Below are positions 8,101 to 16,081 of a stretch of DNA of 54,636 bases, piece after piece; position 1 is the first letter of the stretch; every line of letters starts with the position of its first letter. This stretch comes from Chitinophagaceae bacterium (GTDB lineage: Bacteria; Bacteroidota; Bacteroidia; Chitinophagales; Chitinophagaceae). The notes beneath the pieces are model-generated. The model was given only the letters and a program-made list of their open reading frames with translations. It was not told the DNA's origin and made no database searches. The position numbers and the translations under genes were made by a program. Location of the stretch: NCBI GenBank assembly GCA_025934485.1, contig JAICXX010000023.1, forward strand, positions 1-54,636, in the 5' to 3' direction.

Positions 8101-8186
8101 TGGAGCGAGGGCCGAAGCTCCACCGAAGTTCCCATCATTAACCGTGCACCGGGATGGGTTATATTCGGGAGCACACATCCCGGTGC
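8101..8186 (+). repeat. Structured intercistronic repeat, copy 1 (ccmC-ccmD gap)
   Basis: Shares an ordered set of elements with 8483-8569. They are a stem-loop (GGAGC / GCTCC, 8102-8121), CCGAA (8123-8127), CCCATCATTAA (8131-8141), GCACCGGGATG (8146-8156), TTCGG (8164-8168) and CATCCCGGTGC (8176-8186). GCACCGGGATG and CATCCCGGTGC form a perfect 11-bp stem. CCCATC can instead pair with GATGGG (8153-8158), and CCGAA with TTCGG, giving a pseudoknot or two exclusive folds. The element ends 12 nt before the downstream ATG. Confidence 0.7.
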
Positions 8187-8198
8187 AAAAAGAAAATC

Positions 8199-8432
8199 AT
8201 GTATAAGAAATTTCTGGTCTTTTTGTTCTTGTGTCAGGCGATGTGTATGCGGTTATTGGCGCAGGGCGATACGTCGGGTGCCAACAAGCCCGTGGAGATG
8301 GCTGATAAGTTCAGGGCGGACGGGAAGATCTATGTCGTTGTCGCGGTGGTGGTGGTGATCCTGCTTGGCATCTTTGTGTATGTGGCCAGGCTGGACCGGA
8401 AGATCACTACGCTGGAAAAGGAACTCAAGTAG
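8199..8432 (+). CDS. CcmD-like small membrane protein
   Basis: A 77-residue protein with a signal-like N-terminus ([22 protein letters not shown]), a short polar stretch, a transmembrane helix ([20 protein letters not shown], about 47-66) and a charged C-terminal tail [12 protein letters not shown]. This is the architecture of the CcmD-like proteins that follow ccmC in Bacteroidota and tether the CcmABC complex. The ATG at 8199 is chosen because it starts the signal-like segment; an upstream in-frame start at 8154 would overlap the structured repeat. It is separated from ccmC by 155 nt and from gdh by 151 nt, unusually long gaps for one operon, and each holds one copy of the same repeat. Confidence 0.8.
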   Translation: MYKKFLVFLFLCQAMCMRLLAQGDTSGANKPVEMADKFRADGKIYVVVAVVVVILLGIFVYVARLDRKITTLEKELK

Positions 8433-8482
8433 TCATATCGGGCTGCCCCCAGAGTCACACAAGAGGGGTAAGCCCATTACAA

Positions 8483-8569
8483 AGCGAGCCACGGGCTCGC
8501 TGGCCGAAGGCCCATCATTAAACGCGCGCCGGGGATGGGTACATTCGGCAGAACACATGCCCGGTGCGC
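8483..8569 (+). repeat. Structured intercistronic repeat, copy 2 (ccmD-gdh gap)
   Basis: A perfect 8-bp stem with 3-nt loop (AGCGAGCC / GGCTCGCT, 8483-8501) is followed by GGCCGAAGGCC (8502-8512), CCCATCATTAA (8511-8521), the left arm GCGCGCCGGGGATG (8524-8537), TTCGG (8544-8548) and the right arm CATGCCCGGTGCGC (8556-8569). Compared with copy 1 the main stem has gained pairs and has a G-T in place of an A-T, changes that mostly keep pairing. CCCATC/GATGGG and CCGAA/TTCGG pairing is also kept. It ends 14 nt before the gdh ATG. Confidence 0.7.
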
Positions 8570-8583
8570 CCCAAGCAAGCCAA

Positions 8584-9990
8584 ATGGAATACAAATTTTT
8601 CGAAGCCGTTGAGAAAAGCTTTGATAAGGCAGCAGCCTTCACTACCTGGGACCCCGGCATCCTGGAACAGATCAAACAATGCAATGCAGTTTATCGGATG
8701 TTCTTCCCCGTTAAGATCGGGGATAAGATAGAGGTCATCAAGGCCTACAGGGTTCAGCATTCGCATCACAAGACCCCTTGTAAGGGGGGCATTCGTTTTG
8801 CTCCCAGTGTCAACCTCGACGAGGTCATGGCGCTGGCGGCGCTCATGACGTTCAAGTGCGCTATTGTCAATGTCCCATTTGGGGGCGCCAAGGGCGGCAT
8901 CAGCATCGATCCCAAGAAATATACGCCGTATGAGCTGGAGAAGATCACGCGGCGGTATACTTCGGAACTTATCAAAAAGAATTTTATCGGCCCGGGCACG
9001 GATGTTCCCGCTCCGGACTATGGTACGGGCGAGCGTGAGATGGCGTGGATCCTGGATACCTATATGAGCATGCGGCCGGGCGAGATCGATGCGCTGGGTT
9101 GTGTAACCGGTAAGCCGGTGAGCCAGGGTGGTGTACGCGGCCGTCGCGAGGCTACGGGTCTGGGTGTCTTTTATGGTATCCGCGAGGTATGTCATATGGA
9201 AGATATGATGGCCAAGCTGAAGATAAAGCCGGGTATCGAAGGCAAGACGGTGGTGGTACAGGGTTTGGGCAATGTGGGTTATCATGCCGCCAAGTTCTTC
9301 CGGCAGGGTGGCGCCAAGGTCATTGCGCTGGCGGAATTCGAAGGAGCCATCATGCATCCGGACGGGCTCAATGAAGAAGAGGTCTTTCAGCACCGAAAGA
9401 AGACAGGCAGTATCCTGAACTTCCCGGGAGCAACCAATATCGAAAATTCGGGGGCAGCGCTGGAGCTGGAGTGCGATATCCTGATCCCTGCCGCGCTTGA
9501 GAATGTGATCAACGGGAAAAATGCACCCAGGGTGAAAGCGAAGATCATCGGGGAGGCCGCTAACGGGCCGCTGACGCCGGAAGCAGATGAAGTCTTTGCG
9601 GGGAAGGGGACGCTGGTCGTGCCGGATATGTACCTCAATGCAGGCGGTGTTACGGTATCTTATTTCGAATGGCTGAAGAACCTGAGCCACGTGCGGTATG
9701 GCCGGATGGACAAGCGGTTCACCGAAAACATGAATACACATATCCTAAGCCAGATCGAAGGGCTCACCGGCAAGAAGGTAAGCCAGAAAGAAAAAGAATT
9801 CATCGCACATGGTGCGGATGAGGTCGATCTCGTATACAGCGGTCTCGAGGATACCATGATCGCGGCTACGCGCGAGATCATGGAGGCCTGGCAGGCCAAT
9901 CCGAACATTCCCGATATGCGGACGGCGGCGTATGTGGTGGCGATCAATAAAGTCGGGACGTCCTATGCAGAATTAGGAATATTTCCGTAG
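8584..9990 (+). CDS. Glu/Leu/Phe/Val dehydrogenase, probably glutamate dehydrogenase
   Basis: A 468-residue cytoplasmic enzyme that interconverts glutamate with 2-oxoglutarate and ammonia. Visible motifs are [12 protein letters not shown] with substrate-binding K67, the region around K91, PFGGAKGGI with catalytic K103, [14 protein letters not shown] with catalytic D145, and the dinucleotide fold [10 protein letters not shown] (G227-G232). The second beta strand ends in an acidic residue (E251, ALAEFEG), which suggests NAD use. The ATG at 8584 begins the family's conserved N-terminus; the in-frame extension upstream crosses the structured repeat and is not credible. It follows the ccm genes on the same strand. 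An assignment to leucine or valine dehydrogenase is less likely from the length and motifs. Confidence 0.93.
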   Translation: MEYKFFEAVEKSFDKAAAFTTWDPGILEQIKQCNAVYRMFFPVKIGDKIEVIKAYRVQHSHHKTPCKGGIRFAPSVNLDEVMALAALMTFKCAIVNVPFGGAKGGISIDPKKYTPYELEKITRRYTSELIKKNFIGPGTDVPAPDYGTGEREMAWILDTYMSMRPGEIDALGCVTGKPVSQGGVRGRREATGLGVFYGIREVCHMEDMMAKLKIKPGIEGKTVVVQGLGNVGYHAAKFFRQGGAKVIALAEFEGAIMHPDGLNEEEVFQHRKKTGSILNFPGATNIENSGAALELECDILIPAALENVINGKNAPRVKAKIIGEAANGPLTPEADEVFAGKGTLVVPDMYLNAGGVTVSYFEWLKNLSHVRYGRMDKRFTENMNTHILSQIEGLTGKKVSQKEKEFIAHGADEVDLVYSGLEDTMIAATREIMEAWQANPNIPDMRTAAYVVAINKVGTSYAELGIFP

Positions 9991-10032
9991 GTTATGTGTC
10001 GCCTCCATAAGCCTGGCCATGCGTCGGGGGGT

Positions 10033-10045
10033 TGTCTGGCGGACA
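10033..10045. promoter_or_regulatory. Near-palindrome upstream of the FtsX permease
   Basis: TGTCTGGCGGACA is a 13-bp near-palindrome (TGTC...GACA) about 115 nt before the permease start, in an otherwise featureless 158-nt gap. It could be an operator, but there is no second copy upstream of the other FtsX permease. Confidence 0.3.
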
Positions 10046-10148
10046 CCGGACGTATCGAAAGCGAACAGGCAGCGGCCCGACCCTGCGGTGATTTAGTTGA
10101 TGATCAGCGGATTATACTTATGGCATTCTGTTGGGAGGGGTATGAACC

Positions 10149-12509
10149 ATGATCACCAACTTTTTCAAAATCGCCATTCGGAATCTTTGGAAAAACAGGG
10201 GCTATAGCTTCCTGAATATATTTGGCCTCGCGATAGGTATTGCCTGCGCGGGGCTTATTTTTTTATGGGCCGAGAACGAGCTGAACTATGATCGGTTCCT
10301 GGCGAAAAAGGACCGGCTTTACTATATCATGGAAAATCAGACCTACCAGGGAAAGATCCGTACCCTTGGCAGTACTCCATGGCCGATGGCCCGGGCGATC
10401 ACCAACGAAGTGCCGGGCATTGCGGCTGCCTGTCGTGTCCGGAAGGTGGAATCTCTTTTCAGCGTAGGCGATAAGGCGATCTATGAAAAAGGTGCGTACA
10501 CCGATCCCTCGTTTTTCGAGATGATCGGTTCGGCCTTTGTAGAAGGGAATGCCCGGGTGGCGATGCTGCATCCGAGAGATATCGTGATCACCGAAACGGT
10601 GGCTCATGCATTCTTTGGCAATGCCCCGGCTACGGGAAAGCGGTTGAAGATGGATAACCAGCGGGAATACCAGGTATCCGCAGTGCTCAGGGATTTTCCG
10701 GTGAACTCCACGATCCAGCTAAACTGGATGATCCCGATATCGACCTATATTGCCGATAACCAGGTGCAGATGAATACCTGGGGGATGAATGCCACCAATA
10801 CCTATGTCGAGCTCGCGCCGACGGCAAATTCTGCTGCGGTGGGCCGGCAGTTATTGAATTTTATTTCAACGAAGACGGGTCAGGCCGGCAGCCCCCGATG
10901 TGTTCTTTTTTCTGCGAACGACTGGCATCTACGCGCGGACTTTGAGGATGGAAAACAGACGGGCGGGGAGATACGTTATGTGCATCTGTTCGTGATCATT
11001 GCCTGGATCATATTGCTGATCGCGTGTATCAACTTCATGAACCTGGCAACCGCGCGGAGCGAGAAACGGGCGAGAGAGGTAGGCGTGCGGAAGGTGCTCG
11101 GAGCGGAGAAAAAGGGGTTGGTTGGCCGGTTCATCGGCGAGGCGTTGTTCCTTTCTGCAATATCGGTGGGTCTTGGGCTGTTCCTGATCTCGCTGGCGCT
11201 TCCGGCTTTTAATTTGCTGACGAATCATCCCGTGTCAATGGGGCTGACACGTCCCGTGCATCTGGCCGCTATCGTAGCGGTGACGCTGATCTGCGGGCTG
11301 GTGGCGGGAAGCTATCCGGCGCTGTATCTTGCTTCTTTTAATCCGGTGTTTGTCTTTAAGGGTATCGGCAAAGGTGGCGGTGCTTCTATGGTCCGGAAAG
11401 GGCTTGTGGTCATGCAATTTTCGGTGTCGATCGTCCTCATCATCAGCACGGTGATCATCTACCAACAGCTTCAACATATTCTGACCCGTGATCTGGGATA
11501 TGACAAGGACAATTTGATATCGATGGCCGTCCGGGGAAATATCAAACCGCATTTTGACGCGATCAGGGCGGACCTGCTGGGTACGGATGTAGTCGAAGAT
11601 GCGGCTATGAACAGTTTTAACACCATGAGTGTCGGTAATAATGGGTCCAACGCCAGTTGGGATGGAAAGGATCCCAGCCAGGACATTCTGATCTCTTACC
11701 GGGGAGTGACGCCCGGCTTTTTTAATACAATGCATATGAAGCTGCTGGAAGGCCGGGATTTCCGCGCCGATCTACCGGTGACGGACAGCAATTATGCCAT
11801 TATCACCAAGGGATTGGCCAATATGATGGGGAAGGGCAGCGCGATCGGCAAGCGGATCACCTTTAACTGGGGAGGCTCGGTGAAAGTGATAGGGGTAGTT
11901 GCTGATTTCGTGTACGGAGATATGTATGGCAGTCCCGATCCGGTGATGTTCACCTATGATAGCTCCGAGTTCAAAACGCTTTATATCCGCTATAAGGCCG
12001 GGGTCACCCCGGATGCGGCACTGGGCAAGATCGCCGCGGTGATGAAGAAGGATAATCCCGCCTATCCTTTTGCGTATAGTTTCGTGGATGAGGAATTCGA
12101 CAAACTTTTTACGAGTGAGACACTGGTGGGGCAGCTGTCGCGGCTTTTTGCCTGTCTGGCTATCTTGATCTCGTGCCTGGGGCTTTTTGGCCTGTCCGCC
12201 TATACGGCCGAGCGGCGAACCAAGGAGATCGGGATACGCAAGGTCCTGGGTGCGAGTGTGAGCGGGATCACGGGGCTTTTGTCGCGGGAATTTCTTGGGC
12301 TTGTGTTTTTGTCCACACTCATTGCTTTTCCAATAGCATGGTTGACTATGAGTCACTGGCTGCAGCAGTATCACTACCGCATTTCGGTACAGTGGTGGGT
12401 GCTTGTGGCGGCTGGTTTTATGGCTGTGGCCATTGCGTTGATGACTGTAAGTTTTCAGTGTGTGAAGGCGGCGCTGATGAATCCGGTGCGGAGTCTGCGG
12501 TCAGAGTAG
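10149..12509 (+). CDS. ABC transporter permease, MacB/FtsX type, two FtsX domains
   Basis: A 786-residue inner-membrane protein. It begins MITNFFKIAIRNLWKNRGYSFLNIFGLAIGIACAGLIFLWAENE, the usual first membrane helix, followed by a periplasmic MacB-PCD domain to about residue 270. The first FtsX domain starts at HLFVIIAWIILLIACINFMNLATARSEKRAREVGVRKVLGA, then comes a second periplasmic domain, and the final FtsX domain holds the repeated signature ERRTKEIGIRKVLGASV. It ends NPVRSLRSE, as Chitinophagaceae members do. Such proteins work with a separate LolD/MacB-type ATPase in mechanotransmission, lipoprotein or peptide export; no ATPase is adjacent. The methyltransferase gene follows after 21 nt and is probably cotranscribed. 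Confidence 0.95.
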   Translation: MITNFFKIAIRNLWKNRGYSFLNIFGLAIGIACAGLIFLWAENELNYDRFLAKKDRLYYIMENQTYQGKIRTLGSTPWPMARAITNEVPGIAAACRVRKVESLFSVGDKAIYEKGAYTDPSFFEMIGSAFVEGNARVAMLHPRDIVITETVAHAFFGNAPATGKRLKMDNQREYQVSAVLRDFPVNSTIQLNWMIPISTYIADNQVQMNTWGMNATNTYVELAPTANSAAVGRQLLNFISTKTGQAGSPRCVLFSANDWHLRADFEDGKQTGGEIRYVHLFVIIAWIILLIACINFMNLATARSEKRAREVGVRKVLGAEKKGLVGRFIGEALFLSAISVGLGLFLISLALPAFNLLTNHPVSMGLTRPVHLAAIVAVTLICGLVAGSYPALYLASFNPVFVFKGIGKGGGASMVRKGLVVMQFSVSIVLIISTVIIYQQLQHILTRDLGYDKDNLISMAVRGNIKPHFDAIRADLLGTDVVEDAAMNSFNTMSVGNNGSNASWDGKDPSQDILISYRGVTPGFFNTMHMKLLEGRDFRADLPVTDSNYAIITKGLANMMGKGSAIGKRITFNWGGSVKVIGVVADFVYGDMYGSPDPVMFTYDSSEFKTLYIRYKAGVTPDAALGKIAAVMKKDNPAYPFAYSFVDEEFDKLFTSETLVGQLSRLFACLAILISCLGLFGLSAYTAERRTKEIGIRKVLGASVSGITGLLSREFLGLVFLSTLIAFPIAWLTMSHWLQQYHYRISVQWWVLVAAGFMAVAIALMTVSFQCVKAALMNPVRSLRSE

Positions 12510-12530
12510 ATTTTTGTGTATTTTTAGGAT

Positions 12531-13289
12531 ATGTCCGATAACACTACGCGTTTCAGCGACCGGGTGGAGGATTATGTCAAATACCGGCCGCATTATCCGG
12601 GATCGATCCTCTCCTATCTTCAGCAAACTTATTCTTTTAATGCTTCATGGGATGTGGCCGATATCGGGTCGGGCACGGGCATTTCGTCGGAGCTGTTCTT
12701 AGGGAATGGCAACCGGGTCTTTGCCGTCGAGCCCAATGCGGAGATGCGGGGGAAGGCGGAGGAGCTGCTTGGGGGTAATCCCCATTTTATTAGCATCGAT
12801 GGAACGGCGGAGGCGACGGGGCTGGCTGCGGGGTCGGTGCGGCTTATCGTAGCAGGGCAGGCCTTTCACTGGTTCGACGCGGTGAAGAGCCGAGCGGAGT
12901 TCGTGCGTATCCTGCAGCCTCATGGGGTCGTGGTCCTGGTGTGGAATGAGCGATTGGCCCAGTCGTCCTTTGAAGCGGCCTATAATGCCCTGATCGAGCG
13001 GTATGGAAAGGACTATAAGGCGATCAATCACCGGAATATTTCGGATGAGCTGATCGACAGCTTTTATCAGCCGGCATCCAATGTGCTGATGGATTTTCCC
13101 AACGAGCAGCGGTTCGACTTCGAAGGGCTCAAGGGGCGGCTGCTCTCTTCGTCCTATATGCCCAAAACCGGGCCTGTTTTTGGGCCCATGATCGAGGAGC
13201 TGCGGCGTTTGTTCGACCGGTATCAGGATGGCGGTCGGGTCCGCATAGGTTATGACACCAAGGTCTATTCGGGTATGCTAAAGCCATAA
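12531..13289 (+). CDS. Class I SAM-dependent methyltransferase
   Basis: A 252-residue cytoplasmic methyltransferase. The N-terminus RFSDRVEDYVKYRPHYP is typical of a group related to trans-aconitate and small-molecule methyltransferases. Motif I is DIGSGTGISSE (G46-G50), followed by the acidic ribose-binding residue in FAVEPN, and FHWFD near residue 105 is a conserved post-motif. The substrate is not predictable. It starts 21 nt after the FtsX permease and ends 12 nt before the esterase, suggesting one transcript. Confidence 0.9.
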   Translation: MSDNTTRFSDRVEDYVKYRPHYPGSILSYLQQTYSFNASWDVADIGSGTGISSELFLGNGNRVFAVEPNAEMRGKAEELLGGNPHFISIDGTAEATGLAAGSVRLIVAGQAFHWFDAVKSRAEFVRILQPHGVVVLVWNERLAQSSFEAAYNALIERYGKDYKAINHRNISDELIDSFYQPASNVLMDFPNEQRFDFEGLKGRLLSSSYMPKTGPVFGPMIEELRRLFDRYQDGGRVRIGYDTKVYSGMLKP

Positions 13290-13301
13290 ATTTATCAGCC
13301 G

Positions 13302-14351
13302 ATGTTATTTTGTCTTTTACTTGCGTTTGGGCTCCACGAGCCGAAATTTTTTCCCGCGAACGATGCGCACATCCAATATATGGGGCGGGTAGATCTTAGC
13401 GTTCCAAGGGCGCCGCGGTTCTGGAGTCCGGGTGTCGTCGTGCGGTGGCGGTTCGCGGGACGTTCCTGCCGGGTTGTCCTGCGGGACCAGGTGTTAGGCG
13501 GCAATGATCACAATTATATCGAGATCGCCGTGGAAGGCGAGCTGCCCCTGAGGCTGAAGCTCAGTGGCGCCGATACCACGCTGACGATCCGGGCCGCCAC
13601 GGATGGAGAGCATGTGGTCTCGCTGTGTAAAGACACCGAGTCGGGGATTGGCTGGTTGGAATGCCGCGGCGTTTATGCTGAGGCGTTGCTTACTCCTCCT
13701 GCCCTACCCGAGCGGAAGATCGAGTGCATCGGCAATTCCATTACGGCGGGGACGGGCATGGACCTTTCGGTGATCCCCTGTGGCAAGGGGGAATGGTATG
13801 ACCAGCACAATGCGTGGATGAGCTATGGCGCGCAAACGGCGCGGATGTTGAACGCACAATGGCATCTTACGGCCGTAGCCGGCATCGGGCTGATCCACAG
13901 CTGTTGCAAGATGGATATCGTCATGCCGCAGGTCTTCGATAAAATGGATCTGCGGGACGACAGCGGCTCCTGGGATTTCCGGCGTTATATCCCGGACGTG
14001 GTCACCGTATGTCTGGGGCAAAACGACGGGATTCAGGATTCGACGGTATTTTGCAACGCCTATGTCCGGTTCATTGGCGACATCCGGCGCCGGTATCCGG
14101 CTGCGCAGATCGTTTGTCTCACCAGTCCCATGGGTGACAAGACCCTTACGGATGCGCAGAAGCGTTATCTCACGGGTATCGTGGGAGCGTTACGAAGTTC
14201 GGGCGATCTGCGGGTCAGCTCGTATTTCTTCTCGCGACAGTTCTCGCATGGATGCGGCGGACATCCAGACCTGCAAGAGCACGGCGTCATCGCGGCTGAA
14301 CTCGCGGGTTATCTGCGGAAAATAATGGGCTGGGAGCCTCACTCGCTGTAA
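13302..14351 (+). CDS. SGNH/GDSL hydrolase, CE2-like carbohydrate esterase
   Basis: A 349-residue protein with a weak secretion signal (MLFCLLLAFG). Residues about 20-130 form the N-terminal beta-rich domain seen in CE2 acetyl esterases. The SGNH domain follows, with block I IGNSITAG (Ser146), block III GQND (Asn241) and the final HPDLQEH (Asp323, His327). It probably removes acetyl groups from plant or microbial polysaccharides outside the cytoplasm; the substrate is inferred. It begins 12 nt after the methyltransferase, and its last 13 nt overlap the 3' end of the convergent HsdR-N-like gene. Confidence 0.9.
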   Translation: MLFCLLLAFGLHEPKFFPANDAHIQYMGRVDLSVPRAPRFWSPGVVVRWRFAGRSCRVVLRDQVLGGNDHNYIEIAVEGELPLRLKLSGADTTLTIRAATDGEHVVSLCKDTESGIGWLECRGVYAEALLTPPALPERKIECIGNSITAGTGMDLSVIPCGKGEWYDQHNAWMSYGAQTARMLNAQWHLTAVAGIGLIHSCCKMDIVMPQVFDKMDLRDDSGSWDFRRYIPDVVTVCLGQNDGIQDSTVFCNAYVRFIGDIRRRYPAAQIVCLTSPMGDKTLTDAQKRYLTGIVGALRSSGDLRVSSYFFSRQFSHGCGGHPDLQEHGVIAAELAGYLRKIMGWEPHSL

Positions 14352-14782
14352 GCCGGCAGGGCGGTGAGCTCGTCGAAGTCCTTTTCTCCGCGAACAAACG
14401 CGTGGCACTGCGCGCCGTTGGTGATCACGATAAATTTCACGGGAGTGGCCATATTGTAGCGCAGGACCTGCCAGAGCACCCGGCTGTCGAGCTTTTCATC
14501 CATCGCTTTGCATTCGATAAGCATCCAGGGTTGTGCCGCTTTGTCGAAGACCAGCAAATCGAACCGTTTGCTGAGCTCACCCAGCTTCATCCTTCTCTCC
14601 ACGGCAATATAGGCGGCAGGATAATTCTTTACTACGAGCAGGTATTGGACAAAGTTCTGCCTGACCCATTCTTCCGGGGTCAGACGAACCCATTGTTTGC
14701 GGAGTTCGTCCCAAATCTCTTCCTTGTCTTTTTCGGGCTCGCGTATCTTAAAAGGGTAGCTTGGATAGTAGATCTTGATCAT
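14339..14782 (-). CDS. HsdR N-terminal-like (PD-(D/E)XK fold) small protein
   Basis: A 147-residue cytoplasmic protein resembling only the N-terminal nuclease-fold region of type I restriction subunit R. Likely active-site residues are in RFDLLVF (D75), then MLIECKA (E90, K92) and Q105 in VLWQVLRYN, the D...ExK...Q order of PD-(D/E)XK enzymes. No helicase, specificity or methylase gene is nearby, so this is not a restriction system. Stand-alone proteins of this type are widespread in Bacteroidota with unknown roles, perhaps in DNA repair. It is divergent from AMP nucleosidase, with 32 nt between the starts. Confidence 0.88.
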   Translation of the reverse strand: MIKIYYPSYPFKIREPEKDKEEIWDELRKQWVRLTPEEWVRQNFVQYLLVVKNYPAAYIAVERRMKLGELSKRFDLLVFDKAAQPWMLIECKAMDEKLDSRVLWQVLRYNMATPVKFIVITNGAQCHAFVRGEKDFDELTALPAYSE

Positions 14783-14814
14783 AGCCCAGAACTATTTGTT
14801 AAATTTACGGATAA

Positions 14815-15585
14815 ATGAAAACTAAAGAAGAGATCGTCAATAACTGGCTGCCCCGATACACCGGGGAGAAATTGGAGAACTTCGGCAAGTATATCCTGCT
14901 GACAAACTTCGACAACTATGTACATCTTTTTGCGGACTGGCATAATGTGGAGGTTATAGGCGAACACAGGCCGATGCAATGTGCTACGGCCGGGGATATC
15001 ACCATCATCAATTTCGGGATGGGCAGCCCGGGTGCGGCGACGATCATGGACCTGTTAACAGCCATTCAACCCAAGGCAGCGCTTTTTCTTGGCAAATGCG
15101 GCGGTCTGAAAAAGCGGAATAAGCTGGGAGATCTGATCCTGCCGATCGCGGCGATCCGGGGCGAAGGTACGTCGAACGATTATTTCCCGCCCGAGGTGCC
15201 GGCATTGCCGGCCTTCGCCTTGCAAAAGGCCATCTCCACCACCATCCGCGAATATGCGGTGGACTACTGGACGGGGACGGTCTATACCACGAACCGCAGG
15301 GTTTGGGAGCACGACGAGAACTTTAAGGAATATCTGCAAAAGATCAGGGCTTACGCCATCGATATGGAGACCGCAACGATCTTTTCCGTGGGTTTCTATA
15401 ATAAGATACCCACGGGAGCCTTGCTGCTCGTAAGCGATCAGCCAATGACGCCGGAAGGTGTAAAGACGGCGGATAGCGACCTGAAGATCACTGCGGAATA
15501 CGTCGAAAAGCATATCCGGATCGGCATCGATTCGCTGAAACAATTGATCAACAACGGTCTTACGGTAAGGCATCTGCGTTTTTAA
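14815..15585 (+). CDS. AMP nucleosidase (Bacteroidota short type)
   Basis: Hydrolyses AMP to adenine and ribose 5-phosphate, controlling the AMP pool. The 256 residues match the short phosphorylase-fold enzymes of this phylum. The features are NFGMGSPGAATIMD (67-80), FLGKCGGL (91-98), the ribose-contacting AIDMETATIF (Met184-Glu185) and SDQPMTPEG, with Asp208 as the likely base-protonating acid. The Shine-Dalgarno-less ATG at 14815 gives a normal N-terminus. The 33-nt region shared with the divergent HsdR-N-like gene must hold both promoters. Confidence 0.92.
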   Translation: MKTKEEIVNNWLPRYTGEKLENFGKYILLTNFDNYVHLFADWHNVEVIGEHRPMQCATAGDITIINFGMGSPGAATIMDLLTAIQPKAALFLGKCGGLKKRNKLGDLILPIAAIRGEGTSNDYFPPEVPALPAFALQKAISTTIREYAVDYWTGTVYTTNRRVWEHDENFKEYLQKIRAYAIDMETATIFSVGFYNKIPTGALLLVSDQPMTPEGVKTADSDLKITAEYVEKHIRIGIDSLKQLINNGLTVRHLRF

Positions 15586-15649
15586 TGTACTATTCCCGGG
15601 CATGCAACGGTTGGTGCCAATTTCTTGTCAAATACGGAAAGCAAATGAT

Positions 15650-16048
15650 ATGGCAAACCATAAAGGTTTTCAAGTTGCAATGTTATTAACCAGCGCAATG
15701 ATCATCCTTGCAGGGACCTCCTGTCGCCGGGAGCATCTGACTCCTGACCGGATCGTGGGAAAGGTGGTGATCAATGGGGTGTGCGGGAACTACGCCGTGC
15801 AGGTGATCTCGGGAAAGATCGATTCCTCAAGACTATTGGCATCATGGCTCGATGGTGATACCACTTATACGAATGTATTCACCGTAGCGAACAGGTGTAA
15901 TTTCGGTGCGTACGGGCTTAAACAAGGGCAGGAGTTTAGCTTTCAGCTGAGTGACTCGGCGATCGTACAGAGCTGCGCGATTTGCGATATCTATGTCGCA
16001 GTACCCAATGTCGCCAATACGGTTATCGACGTACAGCCGTTGCCCTGA
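15650..16048 (+). CDS. Small putative lipoprotein
   Basis: A 132-residue protein I do not recognise. The N-terminus MANHKGFQVAMLLTSAMIILAGTSCRRE is a lipoprotein signal with Cys25 as the likely acylated residue (GTSC, a relaxed lipobox). The mature part is small and beta-rich with four cysteines (VCGNY, NRCNF, SCAICD), possibly paired in the periplasm. The ATG at 15650 is chosen because it starts the signal; an in-frame ATG at 15602 would put 16 unrelated residues before it. The ABC ATPase gene begins 33 nt after it. Confidence 0.75.
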   Translation: MANHKGFQVAMLLTSAMIILAGTSCRREHLTPDRIVGKVVINGVCGNYAVQVISGKIDSSRLLASWLDGDTTYTNVFTVANRCNFGAYGLKQGQEFSFQLSDSAIVQSCAICDIYVAVPNVANTVIDVQPLP

Positions 16049-16081
16049 GAAACCGCCCAAAATCCTTATTTTTAGGTTTGC

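Noticed and set aside
8101-8569. Known riboswitch classes (cobalamin, TPP, SAM-II, preQ1, fluoride) for the ccm-gdh elements
   Set aside because: None of the conserved core strings of these classes that I know was found in either copy.
14339-14782. Type I restriction-modification system
   Set aside because: Only an HsdR N-terminal-like domain is present. Helicase, specificity and methylase genes are absent, so it is not a defence locus.
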